Positions 51,381 to 59,673 of a stretch of DNA of 64,000 nt are shown here, piece by piece. Both the position numbers and the translations under genes were made by a program. Below the pieces are notes generated by a model. It ran no database searches. It had not been told where the DNA came from and saw only the letters and a list, made by a program, of their open reading frames with translations. Positions within the stretch are counted from its first letter, which is position 1. Every line of letters starts with the position of its first letter. Where the stretch lies: the NCBI RefSeq assembly GCF_041902845.1, contig NZ_CP159486.1:3348001-3412000 (forward strand), read 5' to 3'. Origin of the DNA: Limibacterium fermenti (GTDB taxonomy: Bacteria; Bacteroidota; Bacteroidia; Bacteroidales; Dysgonomonadaceae).

Positions 51381-51482
51381 ACCGCACTCATCACTCATCA
51401 CTCATCACTCATCACTCATCATTCATCACTCATCATTCATAATTCATCATTCATAATTCATCATTCATCACTCATAACTCAT
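51381..51482. repeat. 7-bp tandem array between the radical SAM gene and the acyl-CoA synthetase
   Basis: About 14 heptamers ATCACTC, ATCATTC, ATAATTC on the plus strand. The acyl-CoA synthetase stop codon (TGA) lies at its right edge on the minus strand, so the array sits at the 3' ends of two convergent genes. Confidence 0.92.
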
Positions 51483-53365
51483 CCCAGTATTTTCTTCAAC
51501 ACGTCGATATTATTTGCCGAAGTGGCCTTTTTTCCTTCCGCCGTATACAGTCCTTCGATGCGCCCCGCGTAAGCCGAATACACTTTATGCTTCACAATCT
51601 TCAGCGAAGAGTTGACCAATCCGTTTTTCTCCGTAAAAGGCTCTTCCAATACGGCGAAAGCCGAAGGAAGCCACCGATAGGGAAACAACCCGTCATGCTT
51701 TCCGCCTTTCAGATAGGCGCCGACCTCTTGTTCGATAATGCGGGCGGCTTCCTGCGGGTCGGAAGTACGCTTTTTCAATTCGTCGCGATTCACCACGATC
51801 AGCGCCGTCGTATACGGACGTTGATTATTATACAGTACACACTGCTCGATATAAGGCGACGTCGCCATAATCGACTCTTCGATGCCTTCCGGCGAAAACT
51901 TCTCTCCGTCATCGCCGATCAATAACGATTTTGTCCGCCCTAATACATATAAATAACCGTCCGTATCGAGATAGCCCATATCGCCTGTACGCAGCCATCC
52001 GTCTACAAGAGTTTCAGCGGTTGCTTCGGGATTCTTCCAATAGCCTTTCATCACGTTTCCGCCACAGATCATGATTTCGCCCTTTTCGCCCGCCGGCACT
52101 TCTTTCAGCGTTTCATCCACAATCTGAATATCCATGCGCGGCAACGGTTTACCCGACGAGCCGAGTTTGTGCGCGTGGGCGCTGTTGGCCGAAATGACGG
52201 GCGTCGCTTCCGACAATCCGTACCCTTGATACATGGGGATGCCGATCGCATAGAAAAACCGCTGCAATTCGATATCGAGCAACGCCCCGCCGCCGATGAA
52301 ATACGCCATGTTGCTTGCAAACGATTGCCGCACTTTCGAAAATATCAACCGGTCGTAAACCGACAGCAGGGGTTTCATCCAGAACCGCGCACCGGCTCCT
52401 TTATTGAATCCTTCTTTATTATAGGTATACGCCAGTTTCAATGCTTTTCGAAACAAGGTGGCGGTTCGTTTTCCTTTCTTTTCGATGCCGGCTTCGATAT
52501 TCTTGCGGAAGTTCGCGGCCAACGCCGGCACACTCATCATCATGTGCGGATTGATGGCTTTCAGGCTTTTCGGAACATTCCGCAGCACTTCTATCGGCGA
52601 TTTGCCCATCGCAACCGAAGCTATCGAGGCTCCGCATTTCATAAACGAATAGATTCCGGCCGTATGCCCGAACGAATGATCCCACGGCAGAATCAACAAG
52701 GTGCGGAAATGGGACGGAATGCCTTTTATATGATCGACCGATTGTTCGGCATTGAATACATAGTTACTGTGGGTAAGCATAATCCCTTTCGGATTGGCCG
52801 TCGTACCGGAGGTGTACGAAATATTGGCCAGCGACTCGGGAGTGACGCCTTGGATTCGTTCGTCGAGAAACAACGGGTTTTGCGTCAACGCCTGAACGCC
52901 TTTTTCAATCACTGTATCAAACAGCAGTTCATCCTTTTCAATCCCGTCCTCTTCATCGAGCAGGATATATTGCTCCACGGTAGGAAATGCATTTTTCATT
53001 CTCCGCAACTTGGCGATTTGCTGATCGGATGCCAACACCATACGGGTTTCGGAATGGTTCAGGCGGAAGCTGATATCTTGTTCGCTCTCCAGTTTAACCG
53101 ACAACGGCACACAAATAGCCCCGGCATGCAAGATGCCCAACTCGCCGATCACCCAATTGTTCTTGCCTTCCGACAACAGCGCGATGCGGTCGCCCGCCTG
53201 CACGCCCAAAGAAAGTAACCCTGCGGCAAATTGTTTCGATTGTTCCTGCACCTGACGATACGTCAACGAGGTATATTCCGATCCGCTCTTCGCTTCATAT
53301 AGATAAGGACGGTCGGCATACTTCTTTACCGATTCGTCCAGAAATTCAAGGATAGTCCTGCTCAT
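51479..53365 (-). CDS. Long-chain acyl-CoA synthetase (AMP-binding)
   Basis: 628 residues of the ANL superfamily, activating fatty acids to acyl-CoA through acyl-AMP. Seen: P-loop ISYTSGTTANPKGIMLTHSNY, YQGYGLSEATPVISAN, EIMICGGNVMKGYWKNPEAT, GWLRTGDMGYLDTDGYLYVLGRTKSLL and a Lys near the C-terminal end (KNGLVNSSLKIVKHK). Likely involved in fatty acid uptake and remodelling of membrane lipids. Its stop codon is the first bases of the neighbouring 7-bp array. Confidence 0.95.
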   Translation of the reverse strand: MSRTILEFLDESVKKYADRPYLYEAKSGSEYTSLTYRQVQEQSKQFAAGLLSLGVQAGDRIALLSEGKNNWVIGELGILHAGAICVPLSVKLESEQDISFRLNHSETRMVLASDQQIAKLRRMKNAFPTVEQYILLDEEDGIEKDELLFDTVIEKGVQALTQNPLFLDERIQGVTPESLANISYTSGTTANPKGIMLTHSNYVFNAEQSVDHIKGIPSHFRTLLILPWDHSFGHTAGIYSFMKCGASIASVAMGKSPIEVLRNVPKSLKAINPHMMMSVPALAANFRKNIEAGIEKKGKRTATLFRKALKLAYTYNKEGFNKGAGARFWMKPLLSVYDRLIFSKVRQSFASNMAYFIGGGALLDIELQRFFYAIGIPMYQGYGLSEATPVISANSAHAHKLGSSGKPLPRMDIQIVDETLKEVPAGEKGEIMICGGNVMKGYWKNPEATAETLVDGWLRTGDMGYLDTDGYLYVLGRTKSLLIGDDGEKFSPEGIEESIMATSPYIEQCVLYNNQRPYTTALIVVNRDELKKRTSDPQEAARIIEQEVGAYLKGGKHDGLFPYRWLPSAFAVLEEPFTEKNGLVNSSLKIVKHKVYSAYAGRIEGLYTAEGKKATSANNIDVLKKILG

Positions 53366-53383
53366 TATTTTTCAATTTGCCTG

Positions 53384-53391
53384 CAAAGCTA
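53384..53391 (-). promoter_or_regulatory. -7 element for the acyl-CoA synthetase (TAGCTTTG)
   Basis: Exact TAnnTTTG match on the minus strand, 19 bp before the ATG at 53365. No clear -33. Confidence 0.45.
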
Positions 53392-53415
53392 CAATTATTT
53401 TTTTATATTCCCTTT

Positions 53416-53451
53416 ATCGAAGGTGCCGGCCGGAGCAACGCCCTCGATCAA
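53416..53451. repeat. GC-rich palindromic repeat, copy 3 (between divergent promoters)
   Basis: CGAAGGTGCCG and GCAACGCCCTCG form an imperfect stem around GCCGGA, similar in shape to the copies at 35326, 58335, 30607 and 63681. It lies between the acyl-CoA synthetase and MATE genes, which are divergent, so it is not a terminator for either. Confidence 0.5.
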
Positions 53452-53489
53452 GCGCCTTAAAACAAACGGCTCTTCATCATTATTTTTTA

Positions 53490-53497
53490 TATCTTTG
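53490..53497 (+). promoter_or_regulatory. -7 element for the MATE gene (TATCTTTG)
   Basis: Exact TAnnTTTG match ending 10 bp before the ATG at 53508. No clear -33 TTTG. Confidence 0.45.
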
Positions 53498-53507
53498 CTT
53501 TCTATTT

Positions 53508-54923
53508 ATGGATATAAAAAACACGCTGAGCCAAAATAATACAAACAATCCGCACCTCTTGGGCAGCGGGGATATCAGGCAATTGCTCGGGCAATATTCT
53601 TTTCCGGCGATTATCGGAATGGTCGTCACTTCCCTTTACCATATCATCGACAGCATTTTCATAGGGCAAGGCATCGGCGCCATGGCACTGTCGGGAATGG
53701 CCGTCACCTTTCCCCTGATGAATATCCTGATGGCTTTTTCCACGCTTATCGGGGTAGGCGGCGCCACCCTTACCTCCATCCGGCTCGGGCAAAAAGACGA
53801 ACACGGGGCCGTCAGTATTTTGGCGCACGTAACGATCATCAACGCCTTGAATGCCGTTATTCTGGGTGGAACTACCTTCATTTTCCTCGAACCAATACTG
53901 CGTTTGTTCGGGGCAAGCGAAGCGCTGTTGCCGTATGCCTACGATTTCATGTGGGTTTATCTGCTCGGAACGCCTATCGGTTTCGTATTTTTCTCGTTAA
54001 ACAACATGATGCGGGTAAGCGGTTATCCGAAGAAGGCGATGCTGTCGTCGTTCCTCACCGTTGCCGTCAATATCATTCTGGCGCCTTTGTTTATTTTCGT
54101 CTTCGGATGGGGGATGAAAGGGACGGCATTGGCTACGGTTCTTTCGCAATTCACGGGCTTGATCTGGGTAGGAATACATTTTTTGAATAAAAACAATTAC
54201 ATTCATTTTGAAAAAGGAATCTACCGTTTATCCCTAAAGACCATCGGCTCCATGCTGGCCATCGGCATATCGCCGTTCCTGATGCATCTTACCTCGAGTT
54301 TGGTCGTTTCCGTCATCAACGGCAGCCTCATCAAATACGGCGGCGATCTTGCCGTGGGAGCTTACGGCATCATCAACCGCGTGGCGACTTTATTCGTCAT
54401 GATTGTCATCGGATTAACGATGGGCATGCAACCCATCGTTGGGTATAATTACGGAGCAAGGCAACTCGACCGATCTTTCAAAGCATTGAAGTATACGCTT
54501 ATCGGCGCGATGACCATTACAACGACAGGATTTTTATTGGGAGAATTATTTCCCGGATGGATTGTCAAACTGTTTACCAACGACCTCGAAATGATGCGCA
54601 TTTCGGAGCGGGGATTACGGATAACAATGGCCGCATTCCCTATTGTCGGGCCTCAAATCGTGATCAGTAACTTTTTCCAGTCGATAGGTAAAGCCAAAAT
54701 ATCGGTTTTCCTGTCGCTTACGCGCCAACTCATATTTCTGGTTCCCGCCCTGCTGGTATTACCGCTTTTCTATGCTCTCGACGGCGTATTCGTAAGCATG
54801 CCCGTAGCGGATTCCATCGCTTTTGTGGTAACCATCCTGACCTTTCTATATCAGTTACGGAAAATAAAGAGAATGGCGGCCCTTTCTCCAATGGAAAAAA
54901 CAGTTTCGGCGACATCCCTGTAA
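53508..54923 (+). CDS. MATE family multidrug/Na+ efflux transporter
   Basis: 471 residues with about twelve transmembrane helices. N-terminal MATE pattern: LLGQYSFPAIIGMVVTSLYHIIDSIFIGQGIGAMALSGM (quoted in part), GGATLTSIRLGQKDEHGA, then a second half with LVVSVINGSLIKYGGDLAVGAYGIINRV and GMQPIVGYNYGAR. It resembles the NorM/DinF group that exports cationic drugs with a Na+ or H+ gradient. Monocistronic; shares a terminator with the tRNA-Leu on the other strand. Confidence 0.94.
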   Translation: MDIKNTLSQNNTNNPHLLGSGDIRQLLGQYSFPAIIGMVVTSLYHIIDSIFIGQGIGAMALSGMAVTFPLMNILMAFSTLIGVGGATLTSIRLGQKDEHGAVSILAHVTIINALNAVILGGTTFIFLEPILRLFGASEALLPYAYDFMWVYLLGTPIGFVFFSLNNMMRVSGYPKKAMLSSFLTVAVNIILAPLFIFVFGWGMKGTALATVLSQFTGLIWVGIHFLNKNNYIHFEKGIYRLSLKTIGSMLAIGISPFLMHLTSSLVVSVINGSLIKYGGDLAVGAYGIINRVATLFVMIVIGLTMGMQPIVGYNYGARQLDRSFKALKYTLIGAMTITTTGFLLGELFPGWIVKLFTNDLEMMRISERGLRITMAAFPIVGPQIVISNFFQSIGKAKISVFLSLTRQLIFLVPALLVLPLFYALDGVFVSMPVADSIAFVVTILTFLYQLRKIKRMAALSPMEKTVSATSL

Positions 54924-54930
54924 AAAAACA

Positions 54931-54971
54931 AAAAAACCGCCGTTTGAATAAACGACAGGTTTCCGGTTTTT
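54931..54971. terminator. Bidirectional terminator between the MATE gene and tRNA-Leu
   Basis: AAAAACCG at 54932-54939 pairs with CGGTTTTT at 54964-54971 with an additional inner stem. On the minus strand it is followed by TTTTTTTGTTTTTTT, ideal for ending the tRNA transcript; on the plus strand GGTTTTT follows, after the MATE stop at 54923. Confidence 0.75.
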
Positions 54972-54974
54972 GCG

Positions 54975-55056
54975 TGCGGCTGAAGGGACTCGAACCCCCA
55001 CGACTTTCGTCACTAGATCCTAAGTCTAGCGCGGCTACCAATTACGCCACAGCCGC
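54975..55056 (-). tRNA. tRNA-Leu (anticodon TAG)
   Basis: 82 nt. Acceptor stem GCGGCTG pairs with CAGCCGC, discriminator A. Anticodon stem CTAGA/TCTAG with loop CTTAGGA gives anticodon TAG, reading CUA and related Leu codons. A long variable arm (TGACGAAAGTCGTG) marks a class II tRNA, and the T-arm shows GGTTCGAGTCC. CCA is not encoded directly after. The -7 element TATCTTTG is 12 bp upstream of its 5' end. Confidence 0.97.
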
Positions 55057-55068
55057 AAGATGCGGTTG

Positions 55069-55076
55069 CAAAGATA
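55069..55076 (-). promoter_or_regulatory. -7 element for tRNA-Leu (TATCTTTG)
   Basis: Exact TAnnTTTG match on the minus strand, ending 12 bp before the tRNA 5' end, so transcription would begin a few bases ahead of the mature tRNA. No clear -33. Confidence 0.55.
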
Positions 55077-55115
55077 CGACTTTTTTCTACATTTCCATGC
55101 GATCTATTTATTTTT

Positions 55116-55258
55116 CTCCCCGTCTCCTTGTCTCTCAGTCTCCCTGTCTCTCAGTCTCCCTGTCTCTCAGTCTCCCTGTCTCCCCGTCTCCTTGTCTCCC
55201 CGTCTCCCCGTCTCCCCGTCTCCCCGTCTCCCTGTCTCCTTGTCTCCCCGTCTCCCTT
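55116..55258. repeat. 8-bp tandem array (GTCTCCCC family), partly read as the PurN C-terminus
   Basis: About 17 octamers on the plus strand: GTCTCTCA, GTCTCCCT, GTCTCCCC, GTCTCCTT. The pair GTCTCTCA-GTCTCCCT is repeated in perfect tandem three times near 55132-55179. It is the same family as the array at 12039-12178, in the opposite orientation. The segment 55135-55258 is in the open reading frame of purN. Confidence 0.95.
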
Positions 55259-55818
55259 AGAGCCACCTCTTTCACAATACGCGGAAAATGCATATATTCC
55301 AATTCATGCACGTGCGCCGCAACCTGCTCGGGAGAATCTTCCGGATCCACGCGACAAGTGGCCTGATAAATAATGGCGCCTTCGTCGTACCGTTCATTTA
55401 CAAAATGAATCGTAATACCCGACTCTTTCTCCCCGGCTCCCACAACGGCTTGATGAACCCGGTCGCCATACATCCCTTTTCCTCCGTATTTAGGCAGTAA
55501 CGCCGGATGAATATTGATGATCCGGCGATGATAAGCGGCTAACAGCCGGGCCGGCACTTTCAACAGAAATCCGGCCAACACAATAAAATCGATACGGTCT
55601 TGCCGTAATATTTCCAAAATACGCTCTCCGTCCATCCATTCTTCTTTCGAAAAGGTTCGAGAAGGTATTTTCAACTTAGCCGCACGCTCATGGACATAGG
55701 CTTTCTTCCGATTAGAAAGAATAAGCGCAATCTCCATTTCGGGACTATCTTGAAGATATCGGGCGATATTCTCGGCATTACTACCGTTTCCCGACGCAAA
55801 CAGGGCTATACGAATCAT
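55135..55818 (-). CDS. purN: Phosphoribosylglycinamide formyltransferase with repeat-encoded C-terminal tail
   Basis: 227 residues. Transfers formyl from 10-formyl-THF to GAR in purine synthesis. Seen: MIRIALFASGNGSNAENIARY (quoted in part), ILVLAGFL-like FIVLAGFLLKVP, the catalytic NIHPALLP and YDEGAIIYQ with the active-site Asp. The conserved part ends near residue 187 (PRIVKEVAL). The last 40 residues (RETGRQGDRETGRRGDGE, repeated motifs) are encoded by 8-bp units; since 8 is not a multiple of 3, the motif cycles every 24 bp. The tail is charged and probably disordered; a normal PurN would stop before it. Confidence 0.93.
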   Translation of the reverse strand: MIRIALFASGNGSNAENIARYLQDSPEMEIALILSNRKKAYVHERAAKLKIPSRTFSKEEWMDGERILEILRQDRIDFIVLAGFLLKVPARLLAAYHRRIINIHPALLPKYGGKGMYGDRVHQAVVGAGEKESGITIHFVNERYDEGAIIYQATCRVDPEDSPEQVAAHVHELEYMHFPRIVKEVALRETGRQGDRETGRRGDGETGRQGDGETGRLRDRETERQGD

Positions 55819-55887
55819 AAAACGACCTTATAATATGCACAAAAAACTACATTTTGTGCAGAAAAATTGAATTTAATCTATAAAAAG

Positions 55888-55919
55888 TTGTGCAATTACA
55901 GAAAAATTGCCTTACTTTG
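55888..55919 (+). promoter_or_regulatory. Promoter for acpP (-33 TTG, -7 TTACTTTG)
   Basis: -7 TTACTTTG at 55912-55919 (one base off TAnnTTTG, the same variant as the leu-ilv promoter) and TTG at 55888-55890, 21 bp upstream. The start would be near 55926, about 45 nt before the acpP ATG. Confidence 0.5.
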
Positions 55920-55970
55920 CACGCACAAATTTAAAAAGAAAATTTTATTTATTCATTAATATCAAAAGTT

Positions 55971-56207
55971 ATGTCCGAAGTAGCACAAAGAGTAAAAGCG
56001 ATTATTGTAGACAAATTAGGTGTTGAAGAATCAGAAGTAACGGAAACAGCTAGTTTCACCAACGATTTGGGAGCCGACTCTCTCGACACTGTTGAATTGA
56101 TCATGGAATTTGAAAAAGAATTCAATCTTTCCATTCCGGATGATCAAGCAGAAAAAATCTCTACTGTAGGTGACGCCATTACTTACATAGAACAACACTC
56201 TAAATAA
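55971..56207 (+). CDS. acpP: Acyl carrier protein
   Basis: 78 residues, four-helix acidic carrier. The phosphopantetheine attachment site is Ser37 in GADSLDTVEL. It carries growing acyl chains in fatty acid synthesis. It starts the acpP-fabF-rnc run that is standard in Bacteroidales. A phosphopantetheinyl transferase lies at 63018-63668 in this window, though such PPTases may serve other carriers. Confidence 0.98.
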   Translation: MSEVAQRVKAIIVDKLGVEESEVTETASFTNDLGADSLDTVELIMEFEKEFNLSIPDDQAEKISTVGDAITYIEQHSK

Positions 56208-56228
56208 TTCTTTCCTATAATTATTTAT

Positions 56229-57491
56229 ATGGAATTAAAAAGAGTAGTAGTAACAGGCTTGGGTGCCGTAACACCGGTGGGTAATGATGTCCAAACAACT
56301 TGGACGAATATACTTGCCGGAAAAAGCGGAGCCGGGCCTATTACTCATTTTGATGCATCTGCTTTTAAAACGCAATTTGCTTGCGAGGTCAAGGACTTTG
56401 ACCCCAGTAAGCTTTTTGACCGGAAAGAGCAACGGAAATATGACCGGTATGCACAGTTGGCCGTCGCCGCTGCGAAAGAAGCGATGGAAAACTCCGGGAT
56501 GGATCTTGAAAAAGAAAATAAAGATCGTATCGGGGTGATTTTTTCTGCCGGAATCGGTGGCATCAGAACATTCGAAGAAGAAGTCGGCGGATATTATGTA
56601 AATATAGACAAAGGCCCTCGGTTCAATCCTTTCTTCATTCCGAAAATGATAGCGGATATCGCTGCCGGCCATATCTCTATGATTTACGGACTGAGGGGAC
56701 CTAATTACGCAACCGTATCGGCTTGCGCTTCTTCTACAAATGCGATAGTAGACGCTTTCAATCTCATCCGGTTAGGAAAAGCGAATGCGATTGTTACCGG
56801 CGGGGCCGAAGCTACGATTAGCCCTTCTGCGGTGGGCGGATTCAATGCCATGCATGCCTTGTCCACCCGAAATGACGAGCCCGAAACGGCGTCGAGGCCT
56901 TTTAGCGCCAGTCGCGACGGGTTTGTGATGGGGGAAGGCAGCGCGGCGCTCATTCTCGAAGAACTCGACCATGCGATTGCCCGGGGAGCCACTATTTATG
57001 CCGAGATCGCCGGAGGAGGCATGTCGGCCGACGCCTATCACCTCACCGCTTCGCATCCCGAGGGATTAGGGGCTAAGCTGGTGATGAGAAATGCATTGGA
57101 AGATGCCGATTTTCAACCTGAAGATATCGACTATATCAATGTACATGGTACGTCGACTCCCGTAGGGGATATCTCCGAAGTAAAAGCCATCTTGGACGTT
57201 TTTGGAGAACATAGCTACAAACTGAATATCAGTTCAACGAAGTCGATGACCGGACATTTGTTGGGAGCAGCCGGAGCTTTAGAGGCTCTTTTGTCTATAT
57301 TGGCGATCCGAAATCAAACGGTTCCCCCGACCATTAATCACCTCGAAGGGGATGATGATCCGGAAATAGACTATAAGCTGAATTTCACCTTCAACAAACC
57401 GGAGAAAAGAGAAATAAATGCGGCGTTGTCCAACACCTTTGGGTTCGGCGGACACAATGCCAGTGTAATTCTTAAGAAATATACCCATTAA
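56229..57491 (+). CDS. fabF: Beta-ketoacyl-ACP synthase II
   Basis: 420 residues of the thiolase fold. Start RVVVTGLGAVTPVGN; catalytic Cys in VSACASSTNA; His residues in VHGTSTPVGD and SMTGHLLGAAGALEAL; C-terminal NTFGFGGHNASVIL. It elongates acyl-ACP with malonyl-ACP and often sets membrane fluidity. It follows acpP by 21 bp, and its stop codon lies two bases before the GTG start of rnc. Confidence 0.98.
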   Translation: MELKRVVVTGLGAVTPVGNDVQTTWTNILAGKSGAGPITHFDASAFKTQFACEVKDFDPSKLFDRKEQRKYDRYAQLAVAAAKEAMENSGMDLEKENKDRIGVIFSAGIGGIRTFEEEVGGYYVNIDKGPRFNPFFIPKMIADIAAGHISMIYGLRGPNYATVSACASSTNAIVDAFNLIRLGKANAIVTGGAEATISPSAVGGFNAMHALSTRNDEPETASRPFSASRDGFVMGEGSAALILEELDHAIARGATIYAEIAGGGMSADAYHLTASHPEGLGAKLVMRNALEDADFQPEDIDYINVHGTSTPVGDISEVKAILDVFGEHSYKLNISSTKSMTGHLLGAAGALEALLSILAIRNQTVPPTINHLEGDDDPEIDYKLNFTFNKPEKREINAALSNTFGFGGHNASVILKKYTH

Positions 57492-57492
57492 T

Positions 57493-58323
57493 GTGTTTAG
57501 AAGATTCATAAAAAGGATTAAGGCTATTCCTCATAAAGGTAAAGAGCCTTACCTTTCTTTCTATACTATCTTAGGCTTCTATCCCGATAGAATTCACCTA
57601 TACAAAGAAGCCATGACTCATCGTTCTTCATCCATCCGCTCTAAAAAGGGAAAATGGGTGAACAACGAGCGTCTTGAATTCTTGGGAGATGCCATCCTCG
57701 ATGCCATCGTGGCCGATATCCTTTATAAACAATTCGAGCAAAAAAAAGAAGGCTTCCTGACCAGTACGCGTTCCCGCATTGTTCAACGCGAGACTTTGAA
57801 CAAAATCGCAATGGAAATGGGCCTGGACAAATTAATCATATCTTCCACCCGCAATCTGGCTCACAATACCAACATCTATGGCGACGCTTTGGAAGCGCTT
57901 ATCGGAGCCATTTATCTCGATCAGGGATATCGCGTGGCCAAGAGATTCGTGTTCGAAACCCTCATCAGGCAACACCTCAATATGGATAAAATGCTTAAAA
58001 GCGAGGTCGATTTCAAATCAAGGCTTATCGAGTGGGGACAAAAAAATAAAGTGGACGTCCTCTTTGAAGTCGTCAACGCATCTTACGACACGCAAAACAA
58101 CCCGGTCTTTGAATCCTGTGTCATGGTGGGAGGCATGAACATCGGCTCGGGAAAAGGCTATTCAAAAAAAGAATCCCATCAAGTGGCGGCAAAAATAGCA
58201 ATAAGGAATTTGCGTGAAAGTAATCTTTTGCAAGAACAAATCACGCACCAAAAGAACGAAGATTCCAACGAGGCTCTTGATAAACAGTTAGGAGTAAGTT
58301 TTCAGGATTTACCCGGCGAATAA
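57493..58323 (+). CDS. rnc: Ribonuclease III
   Basis: 276 residues. The GTG start is needed: an ATG two bases earlier is in a frame that stops quickly. RNase III signature NERLEFLGDAILDAIVADILY near residue 54, with acidic metal ligands, DALEALIGAIYLDQGY as second motif, and a C-terminal dsRNA-binding domain (about 175-245, with VDFKSRLIEWGQKN and GKGYSKKESHQVAAKIAI). It processes rRNA and other double-stranded RNA. A 30-residue polar tail follows the dsRBD. Confidence 0.96.
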   Translation: MFRRFIKRIKAIPHKGKEPYLSFYTILGFYPDRIHLYKEAMTHRSSSIRSKKGKWVNNERLEFLGDAILDAIVADILYKQFEQKKEGFLTSTRSRIVQRETLNKIAMEMGLDKLIISSTRNLAHNTNIYGDALEALIGAIYLDQGYRVAKRFVFETLIRQHLNMDKMLKSEVDFKSRLIEWGQKNKVDVLFEVVNASYDTQNNPVFESCVMVGGMNIGSGKGYSKKESHQVAAKIAIRNLRESNLLQEQITHQKNEDSNEALDKQLGVSFQDLPGE

Positions 58324-58334
58324 CCGTAAAAATA

Positions 58335-58366
58335 CTCGAGGGTATCGCTTCGACACCCTCGGTAAA
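58335..58366. repeat. GC-rich palindromic repeat, copy 4 (between rnc and pfkA)
   Basis: GAGGGTATCG pairs with CGACACCCTC across a 3-nt loop with one mismatch, followed by GGTAAA. It lies between two convergent genes, so it may serve as a terminator here, but the same shape occurs at four other places in the window. Confidence 0.65.
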
Positions 58367-58385
58367 AGCCGGAAAGAGATCAGAT

Positions 58386-59420
58386 CTATACTCCAAAAGA
58401 AATACCCATCCGCTTTCCTTGTAAGACCAGCGGGGTGTCGGAACTAACCAACCGCAACTTACCGGCAACGTCTTCCAACGAAACATCCGTTATTTTATTA
58501 TCAATTTTGGCAACCATGCGCCCGAACTTACCTTCATGGATAAGTTTCGCAGCATGGCCTCCAAGCATCGTCCCTAAAATACGGTCGTAAGCGGTAGGAG
58601 AGCCTCCGCGTTGAATGTATCCCAACACCGTTTCGCGTGTTTCAAAACCCGTTTCCTCCTCGATCTTACGGGCGAAATAAATAGCCGGGCGCTCATTACT
58701 GTCTTTAATTTTAATGCCTTCGGCTACGGCAACAATCGAATACGCTTTTCCTAATTCCATCCGTTTGTTGATTTTACACATTATTGCCTCCATTCTGTAT
58801 CCAAGTTCGGGCAAAAGAATAATATCTGCACCCCCGGCCATCCCGGCATGCAGAGCAATCCATCCGGCGTGATGCCCCATTAATTCGATCACCATTACCC
58901 GGCGATGCGAACTCGCAGTGGAATGCAACCGGTCGATGGCATCCGTGGCTATACTTACCGCCGAATCGAAGCCGAAAGTAATATCCGTCCCGTAAACGTC
59001 GTTATCGATCGTTTTGGGAACTCCAATAACATTCAGCCCTAATTTGGACAGCATCCATGTGGTCCGCTGCGTACCATTTCCTCCAATACAGACCAGTCCG
59101 TCGAGGCCTAATTCATGATAGCACTCTTTGATCTGTTGATGATCCTTCTCATCAGGGGAAGTGATCATCTTGCGAAAAGTTTTTTCCCGAGCCGTACCTA
59201 ATATGGTTCCTCCCAAATTGAGTATTCCCGAAAGCGATGGATCGGTCAGTTCAATAACATCTTTGTACAACAATCCCGAAAATCCGTTTAAGATTCCGAT
59301 AACGTCCATACCATAGTGATTGATTGCTGTTTTACCTACGCCTCTAATCGTTGCGTTTATGCCGGGGCAATCGCCCCCCGAAGTAAGTATTCCAATTTTC
59401 ATGGGCTTTTTTATCATCAT
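58386..59420 (-). CDS. pfkA: 6-phosphofructokinase
   Basis: 344 residues. Seen: GILTSGGDCPGINATIRGV near the start, CIGGNGTQRTTWML, VPKTIDNDVYGTDITFGFDSA, the MELMGHHAGWIAL-like VIELMGHHAGWIALHAGMAGG and LGYIQRGGSPTAYDR. It phosphorylates fructose-6-phosphate. At the two positions that separate ATP from pyrophosphate enzymes (E. coli 104 and 124), it has Gly and Lys (GGNG, PKT), the combination I recall for group III enzymes such as that of Streptomyces, usually ATP-dependent; the phosphodonor therefore needs testing. The Asp of GGDG is Asn here. Confidence 0.94.
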   Translation of the reverse strand: MMIKKPMKIGILTSGGDCPGINATIRGVGKTAINHYGMDVIGILNGFSGLLYKDVIELTDPSLSGILNLGGTILGTAREKTFRKMITSPDEKDHQQIKECYHELGLDGLVCIGGNGTQRTTWMLSKLGLNVIGVPKTIDNDVYGTDITFGFDSAVSIATDAIDRLHSTASSHRRVMVIELMGHHAGWIALHAGMAGGADIILLPELGYRMEAIMCKINKRMELGKAYSIVAVAEGIKIKDSNERPAIYFARKIEEETGFETRETVLGYIQRGGSPTAYDRILGTMLGGHAAKLIHEGKFGRMVAKIDNKITDVSLEDVAGKLRLVSSDTPLVLQGKRMGISFGV

Positions 59421-59460
59421 TTAATTATCTATTCGTCTCGGAAGATTTTCTTGAACTCTT

Positions 59461-59527
59461 GGAAACTGTTTAAATTTCTCCCAAAAAGGCGGCAATGAAA
59501 GTATTCTTCGCCTTTAAACAGATTCTT
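59461..59527. repeat. MITE-like interspersed repeat, copy 3 (minimal, about 67 bp)
   Basis: Left end GGAAACTGTTTAAATTTC (59461-59478), inner stem AAGGCG/CGCCTT and GCAATGAAAGTATTCTTCGC as in copy 2, and right end TTTAAACAGATTCTT (to 59527). Compared with copy 1 the whole middle is missing, leaving a short element with both terminal inverted repeats. Confidence 0.75.
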
Positions 59528-59673
59528 ATTCTCATAATCAAGAAATTAAAAAGAAGAGAACGTTTTCCCGAAAACATCACAAAAGTAATGAATTAACCGT
59601 AGTTTCAATAGGACTTTCAGGAAAACTTTTACCGTTTTCCCCAAAAAAAGAATAACCTCAAAGAAAAAAATGC

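Noticed and set aside
55060..55373. Ser/Pro-rich protein SPSPCLSVSL in the 8-bp array
   Set aside because: Any array without stops gives such frames; the purN frame on the other strand is the real gene.
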